Assembly (NCBI GenBank): GCA_019243195.1 | Contig: JAFAUQ010000101.1 | Coordinates: forward strand, 1-52,482 | Direction of reading: 5' to 3' | DNA from: Hyphomicrobiales bacterium | Lineage (GTDB): Bacteria > Pseudomonadota > Alphaproteobacteria > Rhizobiales > Xanthobacteraceae | Length of the DNA: 52,482 nucleotides | In this document: positions 46,414 through 52,482 of the stretch, piece by piece | Layout of the letters: every line of letters begins with the position of its first letter | Numbering within the stretch: the stretch's first letter is position 1 | Notes under the pieces: model-generated | Database searches by the model: none | Told to the model about the DNA's origin: nothing | The model's input: the letters and a program-made list of their open reading frames with translations, nothing else | Program-made: the position numbers and the translations under genes

Positions 46414-46954
46414 CGCGAAGCTCGCGCTTGCGGCGGTCGAGCGCCTCACTGAGTTCCGCAAGCGTCTCGACGACCCGTGTCGCCTCGAACGATTTGAGCC
46501 GCTCGGTATTCTCCAGATCGATGCGCCGGGGATAGACCTTCACCATGCCCTTCGGCGCCTCGGTCTCCAGTTCCGGCGCGGTATCGCAGGCAAACACAAT
46601 CGCCGCCACGCGGCATTTGCCGGCCTGCGCGAACACGTTGGTGGCGAGGGTGTCGGAGATTCCAAACACGCATTTGGCAACCGTGTTCGAGGTGGCGGGC
46701 GCCAGCACCAGCGTGTGATAGACGCCGTAATAAAAATTTCCGACCGGCGCCGCGCTCGCCGTCGTGTCGCGAAACACGCGTGCCGACTTCGGCAAGGCCA
46801 ATTCCTGCTTGTACATGCGCACCACTTCGTCAGCGGCGCGGGTCACGAACAAATCGACGTGCTCGAGGCCGCCGATCATGTCTAGGCATTCCTTGAAGAA
46901 ATGCCCGGAGCCGGTGAGCGCCCAACCCCAACGCGGCGTTTTGACTTTGGGCAT
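46406..46954 (-). CDS. flavoprotein, dihydromethanopterin reductase DmrB/AfpA-like
   Basis: The 182-residue product (MPKVKTPRWGWALTGSGHFF) has the HFCD/flavodoxin-like flavoprotein pattern: ALTGSGHFFKECLDMI, then SAAPVGNFYYGVYHTLVLAPATSNTVAKCVFGISDTLATN. It resembles archaeoflavoprotein AfpA and DmrB, which reduces dihydromethanopterin to H4MPT. In this cluster it is a good candidate for the last reductive step. It overlaps the DUF6513 gene by eight bases; a small hairpin at 46975-47004 separates it from the kinase gene. Confidence 0.85.
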   Translation of the reverse strand: MPKVKTPRWGWALTGSGHFFKECLDMIGGLEHVDLFVTRAADEVVRMYKQELALPKSARVFRDTTASAAPVGNFYYGVYHTLVLAPATSNTVAKCVFGISDTLATNVFAQAGKCRVAAIVFACDTAPELETEAPKGMVKVYPRRIDLENTERLKSFEATRVVETLAELSEALDRRKRELRDG

Positions 46955-46970
46955 AAGAACTCCGCAATTC

Positions 46971-47004
46971 GTAGCCCGGATGAGCGCGTAGCGCGAAATC
47001 CGGG
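46971..47004. repeat. GTAGCCCGGAT..ATCCGGG hairpin
   Basis: CCCGGAT (46975-46981) pairs with ATCCGGG (46998-47004), with GCGCG/CGCGC inside. This small repeat type is common between rhizobial genes. Inside the methanopterin operon it could partly attenuate or stabilise the transcript. Confidence 0.65.
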
Positions 47005-47037
47005 ATCTGTCCCCGCATATCGCTTCGGTCATGCGGG

Positions 47038-47667
47038 CTAAGACGTCCCGATCCGCACCCCCACCATCTCTCCACTCCGAACCGAGGTGGCGAACGCCGC
47101 ATGGTCCTCCGGGCCGGCAAGGTACGCCCGCGCGCCGCTCGCTGCCAGAAAGCGCGGGAAGCAGGAATCGACCACGCCACCCGCGGCGAGATCGGCGGCG
47201 CGCAGGCGAGCTTGCGGCGGCTCGCCCGATTTCACCAGCAGCAGCAGTTTCGCGCCGAGCGCACCGGCCAGCCATGCCGCCAGGCTGTCGGAGGTCACGT
47301 CCCAGCTTGCGGGCACGTCCTTCGCCTCGAGCACCATGCGGGTCGGCGCCCACACCGGGACCTCACCGAAGCGCAGAGCCGACCGAATGGCAGCAGCCGA
47401 TTCCGCCAGCCTCAATGACGGTCGCAAGCCCGCGAGCGCGCATCCGAATTGCTCCATCGCGAGCAAGCCCATGCGGTGCGCGGCGCGATCGTCGAAGCCC
47501 ATCGCGGGTTGTGCCGTCCGCACCGCATCCGCAAACGGCCCGCCGCCGGGGACGATGACCACGCGGCCGGCGGCCAGAAGGAGTGCATCGAGCCAAACGG
47601 TGAGGCGCTTCGAGAAGGCGAAGCTGCCACCAATCTTGGCGATAATCAGATTCTCCGACTCTGCCAT
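47038..47667 (-). CDS. MfnE-like amino acid kinase family protein
   Basis: The 209-residue product (MAESENLIIAKIGGSFAFSK) is a small amino acid kinase: IIAKIGGS at the start, VVIVPGGGPFADAVR and VTSDSLAAWLAGALGAKLLLLVKSGE in the C-terminal half. In methanofuran biosynthesis MfnE phosphorylates aminomethylfuran phosphate to the pyrophosphate. The adjacency to mfnB supports this role. It starts directly after the mfnB stop codon, with no gap. Confidence 0.85.
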   Translation of the reverse strand: MAESENLIIAKIGGSFAFSKRLTVWLDALLLAAGRVVIVPGGGPFADAVRTAQPAMGFDDRAAHRMGLLAMEQFGCALAGLRPSLRLAESAAAIRSALRFGEVPVWAPTRMVLEAKDVPASWDVTSDSLAAWLAGALGAKLLLLVKSGEPPQARLRAADLAAGGVVDSCFPRFLAASGARAYLAGPEDHAAFATSVRSGEMVGVRIGTS

Positions 47668-48858
47668 TCACCGGCCGGTCTTATCGGTGCCGGCCGCGGC
47701 GATCGGGTAGAGATGATGCACGTTCGCCATCTCGGTCGGCCGCTCGCGCCGGATTTCCACCCCGACCGATCCCGGCACGATGTCGAGCTTCTCGACGCGC
47801 ACGATGGCCGCGGATACCCACGGATGGGCGAGCACCAGCGCGGCAATCCGCTCGGCCAGCGTTTCGAGCAGCGCGATGTGCTCCTGCGCGACGATCATGC
47901 GGATGCCGTCGGTGATGAGGTCGTAGGAAAACACGTCGCGCATGTCCGCAGTCGGATGGGCGGGGCGCAGGACATCGACCTCGATGTTGAACCGCACGCG
48001 CTGGAGCTTGTCACGTTCGTGCGCGTAGGCGCCGACGCGGATCGGCAGCACGAAGTCGCGCACGAAAATGCGGTTGCGCGCGGCCTCGTCCTTGCGCGGG
48101 TCGAGCGAATAGCCGCGCGCCGCGAGCAGGCGGTAGTCGACCGATGTCTCGGCCGCACCGGCATCGAGCGCGGGCATCGGCGGAATGAGTTCGCGCACCA
48201 GGCGGAACGCGGCAGGATCGAGCGGCCCGGCGCGATCGCCGGCGCAGAGCGCGCCGCGAAAGCCGAGATAATCGGCCGAGAGCGGCAGCAAGCGAGGAAT
48301 GTCCGGAGGCTCGAGCGCGCCGGCCAAACCCACGAGCAAATCATCGGCGTGACAGGCATCGACGAAGCCGGCGAGCGCGGGAATGTCCAAATTATCGAGC
48401 AAGCGGCCGGCGCCCTTGCGCGCGGTGTCCAGCATGGCGCCGGCAAAGCCCGCCGCGCGCATGGCTGCAATCGAGGCGCGGCGCGTGCTCTCGTCCGGCT
48501 CGAGATCGGCGAACATCACGCCGACGACTTTGGTAGCGCGAGCGAGCGAGGCGAGGGCGCCGATGCACTCCTCGCGCCGCGCATGCGGGAACAGGCCGAC
48601 CTTGACGAATTGCACGCCGGTCTCCGCCATGGCGGCAGCCGCCGCCGCGATCGTCGCAGGCTCCATGGGAAGGTCGCCGGTCACCGCGCTCGCCGGCCGG
48701 CGGCCGGCAATGGTTTGCACCGCCGCACGCACCACGTCGGGAGCAAGCGCGCCGAGCGCCCCGCGCGCGGGGTCCTTCAGATCGACGATGTCGGCGCCGA
48801 GCGTGACCGCAGCCTCGGCCTCTTCCGGCCCGGTAACGCTCGCCAGCATCAAGGTCAT
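47668..48858 (-). CDS. fusion of MfnB (furan phosphate synthase) and dihydroneopterin aldolase
   Basis: The 396-residue protein has two domains. Residues 1-235 match MfnB, (5-formylfuran-3-yl)methyl phosphate synthase, with the catalytic Lys28 in IVDLKDPARGALGA and a second Lys in MLDTARKGAGRLLD. Residues about 270-385 match dihydroneopterin aldolase (FolB): FVRDFVLPIRVGAYAHERDK, LLETLAERIAALVLAHPWV and VRVEKLDI. One gene thus covers the first dedicated steps of methanofuran and of pterin side-chain cleavage. The first gene of the unit, it is divergent from the 49018 gene across a 159-base spacer holding an 18-base palindrome. Confidence 0.9.
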   Translation of the reverse strand: MTLMLASVTGPEEAEAAVTLGADIVDLKDPARGALGALAPDVVRAAVQTIAGRRPASAVTGDLPMEPATIAAAAAAMAETGVQFVKVGLFPHARREECIGALASLARATKVVGVMFADLEPDESTRRASIAAMRAAGFAGAMLDTARKGAGRLLDNLDIPALAGFVDACHADDLLVGLAGALEPPDIPRLLPLSADYLGFRGALCAGDRAGPLDPAAFRLVRELIPPMPALDAGAAETSVDYRLLAARGYSLDPRKDEAARNRIFVRDFVLPIRVGAYAHERDKLQRVRFNIEVDVLRPAHPTADMRDVFSYDLITDGIRMIVAQEHIALLETLAERIAALVLAHPWVSAAIVRVEKLDIVPGSVGVEIRRERPTEMANVHHLYPIAAAGTDKTGR

Positions 48859-48911
48859 GTTTACGACACGTCATTTGGCCGCACCAAACCAACACGTTCG
48901 TGCTGGTGGCG

Positions 48912-48929
48912 CATGCGCAATTGCGCATG
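48912..48929. promoter_or_regulatory. perfect 18-base palindrome between divergent genes
   Basis: CATGCGCAATTGCGCATG is a perfect dyad 54 bases from the mfnB start and 89 bases from the 49018 start. Its position suits a dimeric regulator controlling one or both transcripts. No other copy was found in the window. Confidence 0.6.
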
Positions 48930-49017
48930 ATCTGAGCATATCGCGCTCGGCAAGGCGAGGGCGGTCTTGTTCATTATCGATGTCGGCTGACATACAATAC
49001 GGTGGAGCGAGGATGAT

Positions 49018-49638
49018 ATGCGGAGTCGGGTTCTGGCGATCGTGGCGGTTGCGGCGCTGAGCGCTGGCGCGCCTTATGCCGCGTGCGCCGCGGATCCGCG
49101 CTATCCCGATTGGCCGTGCAACCAGCTCAAGGTGCCGGAAATCTCGATCGCCGCCGTGTGGGCCGGCCCGCCGATCGACGACGTGCGCGAGACTTGGCAG
49201 AACGATCCGCAGATCAGAGATCTCGTGGACCGGCTTTCCGCGCGCCGTACGGCCATGGAAGAAGCGGAGAAATCGATCGCGCAATTCATCGTCGGCGACG
49301 CCGCCGCGAAAGAAGACAGAGCGAAGCGCCTGTTCGCCGGCCTGGTCGAGACCCTCAACACGCAGCGCTCCCAGGTGATGACCGGCATCGAACGCACGAC
49401 GCGCAAGCAGAAGGCGCTCGCCGGCAAGATCCGCGCCGACGCGTTGGAACTGAGAACCCTGCAGGACGCGGCCGAGCACGACCAGGCGAAGGTCGAGGAA
49501 CTGACCAATCAGGTGGCGTGGTCGACGCGCGTGTTCGAGGACCGGCGCAAGACCATCAATTATGTGTGCGAAGTGCCCGGTCTGATCGAGCGGCGCCTGT
49601 TTGGGCTGGCGCGGGCGATTCAGCAGGCAATGGAATAA
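49018..49638 (+). CDS. exported coiled-coil protein between the xox and methanopterin genes
   Basis: The 206-residue product has a signal peptide (MRSRVLAIVAVAALSAGAPY, cleavage near ACAA), a conserved-looking start with two Cys (RYPDWPCNQLKVPEISIAAVWAGPPID), then a long helical region (80-190) with coiled-coil character, and a final Cys in YVCEVPG. No enzyme motif is visible. It lies divergently between the H4MPT and xox units, so it may have a periplasmic role linked to methanol oxidation, but this is only context. Confidence 0.75.
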   Translation: MRSRVLAIVAVAALSAGAPYAACAADPRYPDWPCNQLKVPEISIAAVWAGPPIDDVRETWQNDPQIRDLVDRLSARRTAMEEAEKSIAQFIVGDAAAKEDRAKRLFAGLVETLNTQRSQVMTGIERTTRKQKALAGKIRADALELRTLQDAAEHDQAKVEELTNQVAWSTRVFEDRRKTINYVCEVPGLIERRLFGLARAIQQAME

Positions 49639-49647
49639 TCTCCGCCT

Positions 49648-49753
49648 TCGTCATGCCCCGCGAAAGCGGGGCATCCAGTAAACACCGACACCGCAGTTTT
49701 ATTTGATAGGTCACTGATTACTGGATCGCCCGCTTTCGCGGGCGATGACGAGG
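49648..49753. repeat. CGTCATGCCCCGC..GCGATGACGAG intergenic palindrome
   Basis: CTTCGTCATGCCCCGCGAAA opens and CGCGGGCGATGACGAG closes the element, with GCATCCAGTAA / TTACTGGATCGC inside. It lies between convergent genes and probably also serves as a terminator. Confidence 0.8.
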
Positions 49754-49763
49754 GCTTCAAGTG

Positions 49764-50321
49764 TTACGGCCGGCCCGGTGCGGGCTGCGCCTCCTCCAGC
49801 GGGAGCCCCGCTTCCTCCCAACCGTCGCTGCCGTCCGGGAACCAGGCGACGTTGCGATAGCCGAGCGCAAGCGCGCGCTTGGCCGCGTTCCACGACATCC
49901 AGCAATCCCGCTGACAATAGAACACGAACAACTTTGTTTGGTCGCCGCCGCTCGCCGCCTCGAGGCCGTCCTTCAGATAAACCTCGGTCGCGGCGGCGAG
50001 CGCGCCGTATCCCGTGTCGGGCAGCCAGAGGCTGCCGGGAATATTGTGCCGCGGCTTGTCGCGCCAGATCGTGCCGGCCGGAAGTTTGGGGCGCGGCGCC
50101 TGCGGCATCACGTCGATGAACACCGCGCCGCCGGCTTTCCACAGCGCCGCCGCTTCATCGGTGGTGAGAACCCGCGCACCCTTGAGCGTCGCCGGCGCCG
50201 GCGCGCGGTAATTCTCCGTACGGTAGCCGTCGGGCTCCGGGACGGCGGCGTCCTGGCCATTCGCCGGAATAACCGCGAGCGCGAGTAGACAAATGGCCGT
50301 CCCGACCGCTCTGGGCATCAT
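49764..50321 (-). CDS. rhodanese-like PQQ-dependent-catabolism-associated CXXCW protein
   Basis: The 185-residue product has a signal peptide (MMPRAVGTAICLLALAVIPA) and a rhodanese-like domain: VLTTDEAAALWKAGGAVFID, then the diagnostic YCQRDCWMSWNAAKRA, which gives the CXXCW motif of a family found only with PQQ-dependent dehydrogenase systems. It overlaps the xoxJ stop by four bases. It may help assemble the enzyme or its cytochrome; the detailed role is not established. Confidence 0.92.
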   Translation of the reverse strand: MMPRAVGTAICLLALAVIPANGQDAAVPEPDGYRTENYRAPAPATLKGARVLTTDEAAALWKAGGAVFIDVMPQAPRPKLPAGTIWRDKPRHNIPGSLWLPDTGYGALAAATEVYLKDGLEAASGGDQTKLFVFYCQRDCWMSWNAAKRALALGYRNVAWFPDGSDGWEEAGLPLEEAQPAPGRP

Positions 50322-51196
50322 TGCCGGCGCGCCGGAGCCTCGCCGATCGGCTGGTTCTTGTCGTCGAGCAGCGGCACGCCGAAGCTTGTGAGGATTGCGT
50401 TGATCTCCGGCTGGTTCTCGGCGATGAGCCGGTTTAGCTCGCGCTTCCATTCCTGGTCGGCGCCGCGAACGCCCATGGTGATGTAATAGGCGAGCCGCGG
50501 GCCCGACCGTTCGTTGGTGAGCGGCACGACCTTCATGGGGGGAGTGGCCTTCATGGCGTAATAGCCGGCCATCGGCCCCCACAGCACGGCAACGTCGATC
50601 TCGCCCGCCGCGAGATCTTTCATCATCGCCTCGGCCGAAGAATCAACCCGCGTATCTATGACAAGAGGATATGGTTTGGCGGTGGCCATCAGGCCGTTGA
50701 CCGCGAGCAGCGTCGCCGGCGGCGTGCCGGCCACGATGCCGATGCGCTTACTCTTGAGCCGCGGGTCGGCGAGCGTGTCGATGTCGTCGAACCCGGTGCC
50801 CGGGCGCGACACCAGCGCGTAGGCCGTGCGGTAGTAGGGGTTCGTGCTCTGGACGATGTCATTTCCTTGCGGAAATCCCATGATGACATCGCATTTGTAG
50901 GCGCCAAGCGTGTTGCGCACGAAGCCGGGCGCCTGCGGGTAAAACGCGTAGCCGACGCTCTTGCCGAGCTTGCGGGCAAACAGGTCCGCGATCTTGTTCT
51001 CAAAGCCTTCAGCCTTTTCGTTCGAGAACGGCATGTTGCGCGGATCGGCGCACACGCGCAGCACCTTGGGATCGATCAGCTCGATCGAGAGGTCGCCGCT
51101 TTCGTTGACCTGGGCGCGCGACGCAGAAAAAACGAATAACGATGCGGCGACCGCCACACCCGTCATCATAATGGCGCGCAACTCACGCACGGGCAT
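50318..51196 (-). CDS. xoxJ: XoxJ, periplasmic solute-binding-like partner of methanol dehydrogenase
   Basis: The 292-residue protein has a signal peptide (MPVRELRAIMMTGVAVAASL, cleavage near SRAQ) and the bilobed solute-binding fold: LRVCADPRNMPFSNEKAEGFENKIADLFARKLG and YKCDVIMGFPQGNDIVQSTNPYYRTAYALVSRPG in outline. It belongs to the quinoprotein dehydrogenase-associated group (MoxJ/XoxJ), thought to hold the dehydrogenase in an open form for activation. It is the third gene of xoxF-G-J order. Confidence 0.92.
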   Translation of the reverse strand: MPVRELRAIMMTGVAVAASLFVFSASRAQVNESGDLSIELIDPKVLRVCADPRNMPFSNEKAEGFENKIADLFARKLGKSVGYAFYPQAPGFVRNTLGAYKCDVIMGFPQGNDIVQSTNPYYRTAYALVSRPGTGFDDIDTLADPRLKSKRIGIVAGTPPATLLAVNGLMATAKPYPLVIDTRVDSSAEAMMKDLAAGEIDVAVLWGPMAGYYAMKATPPMKVVPLTNERSGPRLAYYITMGVRGADQEWKRELNRLIAENQPEINAILTSFGVPLLDDKNQPIGEAPARRQ

Positions 51197-51210
51197 TCGA
51201 TCAGCTCGTC

Positions 51211-51759
51211 CTATTGCCCCATGCAGCTTTTTTCCGCCTTGGCGGCAGCGTCGGATTTTTCTTCGTGCTTTGCCGGCCGGCCGCGTCCGACCGCGTCGTT
51301 GGCGCGGGCCCGAATGTAGATGAAGAGGTCGTCCATGTAGCACGAGACGTTCGAATTGGTTCCGAACGCAGGCATGACGTTTTCCGCAGCGGTGCCGACG
51401 TTCTTGCGGCCGCTCGCCACCACCTCGAGGAAATCGCCGTAGCTGATCCGTTTGAGCGAATCCTTCAGCGCGGGGGCGAAGCTCGAGCCCTCCGCGTCCG
51501 GGCCGTGGCACACGTGACACTCGGAGTGATAACGGCGGAAGCCCGAGTAGGTGTACCAGTCCACCGTGCCGTCGGGTGCGACCTTGTAGGTCGGGTTGCC
51601 GTCCTTGTCGTAATACTTGCCGTCTTCGTTTTTGACCGCGGCCGGGTCGCCCGAGCCGTCCGCGGCGGCCGTCGCGGCAGACATGACAACGGCGAGGAGC
51701 ATCCCCGCCCCGAAGGCTATTCGCACGGGTGCGCCTCGCCGTTTCTCTCTGGGAGCCAT
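51211..51759 (-). CDS. xoxG: XoxG-type cytochrome c
   Basis: The 182-residue product (from ATG 51759) has a signal peptide (AFGAGMLLAVVMSAATAAA), one haem site HSECHVCHGPD, and two further Cys (NVSCYMDD and the final KSCMGQ) typical of the methanol-metabolism-related four-Cys cytochrome family. An axial Met probably lies in NVMPAFGTN. It should accept electrons from XoxF. A GTG at 51816 would add 19 residues, and ATG 51759 is preferred. Confidence 0.92.
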   Translation of the reverse strand: MAPREKRRGAPVRIAFGAGMLLAVVMSAATAAADGSGDPAAVKNEDGKYYDKDGNPTYKVAPDGTVDWYTYSGFRRYHSECHVCHGPDAEGSSFAPALKDSLKRISYGDFLEVVASGRKNVGTAAENVMPAFGTNSNVSCYMDDLFIYIRARANDAVGRGRPAKHEEKSDAAAKAEKSCMGQ

Positions 51760-51829
51760 CAACGCAGCAATCCGCGCGCGAGCATGACTGCCCGCGCGCG
51801 AGATTCCATTCGTCACGACGCCGCGCGAC

Positions 51830-52482
51830 TTATTGCGGCAGCGTGAAGACCGTGAGCTGGCCGCCGAGCGCCGTGTAGTTGCTCAGCGCGGCATAACCGC
51901 CGACCGCCCCGAGGCCGTCGGTCGGGTTGGTCAGCCCGGCCGCGAGGCCGATGCCGGCCCAGCCGCCGACGCCCGATAGCACCGCGATGTATTGCTTGCC
52001 GCCGTGCTGATAGGTCATCACGTTGCCGATGATGCCGGACGGGGTCTTGAACTTGAACAGTTCCTTGCCCGACTTGGCATCGACCGCCTTCAGATAACCT
52101 TCGAGCGTGCCGTAGAACACGATGCCGCCCGCGGTCGCCAAGGCGCCCGACCAGACCGAGAACTGCTCCGGATCGGACCACACGATCTTGCCGGTCTTGC
52201 CGTCCCAGGCGATGAAGTTGCCCATGTTGCTCTCGCCGGGAGGCGGATACATGGACAGCGTCGCGCCGACGTAGGGCTGACCCGCCGTGTAGCTGACCTT
52301 GAACGGCTCGTAGTCCATGCAGACGTGGTTGGTCGGCACGTAGAAGAGCTGCGTGTCCGGCGAATAGGCCGCCGGCTGCTCGTCCTTCGACCCCAACGCC
52401 GCCGGGCAGACGCCCTTCGTGTTGTGATCGGCGCCATTGTGCTGGGTCGAGTATTGGTCGACCACGAGCGGACGCCCGTAGG
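51830..52482 (-). CDS. xoxF: PQQ-dependent methanol dehydrogenase XoxF, 3' part
   Basis: The frame is open to the window edge and ends at 51830, so 216 C-terminal codons are present. The propeller repeats are clear: [40 protein letters not shown] and [21 protein letters not shown], then [22 protein letters not shown]. The tail ending in the GQLTVFTLP type is that of XoxF, the lanthanide-dependent form, more than MxaF. The extra Asp that binds lanthanides lies upstream of the visible part, so the metal is inferred from family and from the xoxG/xoxJ neighbours. Confidence 0.92.
   Translation of the reverse strand, partial: YGRPLVVDQYSTQHNGADHNTKGVCPAALGSKDEQPAAYSPDTQLFYVPTNHVCMDYEPFKVSYTAGQPYVGATLSMYPPPGESNMGNFIAWDGKTGKIVWSDPEQFSVWSGALATAGGIVFYGTLEGYLKAVDAKSGKELFKFKTPSGIIGNVMTYQHGGKQYIAVLSGVGGWAGIGLAAGLTNPTDGLGAVGGYAALSNYTALGGQLTVFTLPQ

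Overview
The window looks like chromosomal DNA from a GC-rich alphaproteobacterium of the order Hyphomicrobiales, probably close to Bradyrhizobium, Rhodoplanes or Xanthobacteraceae. Three things suggest this: the protein families (Cj0069-type ATP-grasp, DUF1348, AqpS in an ars cluster, ATC hydrolase, many tiny helical proteins), several repeat types that I recall from such genomes (the GTAGGGTGGGC elements and the GCATGATC..GATCATGC element), and a lanthanide-type methanol dehydrogenase module beside tetrahydromethanopterin genes. Genus and species cannot be fixed from the sequence alone. No rRNA, tRNA, CRISPR array or transposase gene was recognised.

Layout. 1-7.4 kb: end of a DMT-type transporter, membrane proteins including a YihY/BrkB protein, an array of CTAG-bounded palindromes, an orphan histidine kinase with an AhpD-like N-terminus, a Crp/Fnr regulator and several tiny helical proteins. 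7.6-10.5 kb: a coupled four-gene unit ending in a cytochrome/beta-propeller protein. 10.6-18 kb: DUF1348, ATP-grasp, gamma-glutamyltransferase, a thermolysin-family protease and a DUF1185 protein, separated by repeats. 18.2-26.5 kb: a copper- and redox-themed stretch with a TlpA-like thioredoxin, a bufferin-type RiPP cluster (precursor, DUF692 oxygenase, DUF2063 partner), a frameshifted GroEL paralog, a Tat-exported multicopper oxidase and a SCO-cytochrome c fusion. 26.7-31.6 kb: a Fic protein, a secreted protein with an internal duplication, and a two-gene unit of a ParB/Srx-like protein and an NnrE/NnrD-like protein whose signature loops are altered. 31.8-34.7 kb: an organoarsenical resistance unit (arsR, arsI, arsP, aqpS) with a palindromic operator candidate. 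34.7-44.3 kb: assorted accessory genes, including an orphan pqqA, a tonB gene without exbBD, and crcB behind a fluoride riboswitch.

44.4-52.5 kb is a C1-metabolism island. A minus-strand unit encodes tetrahydromethanopterin/methanofuran biosynthesis (an MfnB-FolB fusion, an MfnE-like kinase, a DmrB/AfpA-like flavoprotein, a DUF6513 dihydropteroate synthase-like protein, DUF447). Beside it lie xoxF (3' part, cut by the window edge), its cytochrome xoxG, xoxJ and a CXXCW rhodanese protein. XoxF would oxidise methanol with PQQ, XoxG would take the electrons, and the H4MPT pathway would handle the formaldehyde; the lone pqqA about 12 kb away could add PQQ precursor.

A recurrent feature is that intergenic palindromic repeats abut gene 3' ends and supply the stop codon in at least six genes. 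Functions are from family recognition by eye; start sites are my choices by alignment logic, ribosome-binding sites and coding continuity.
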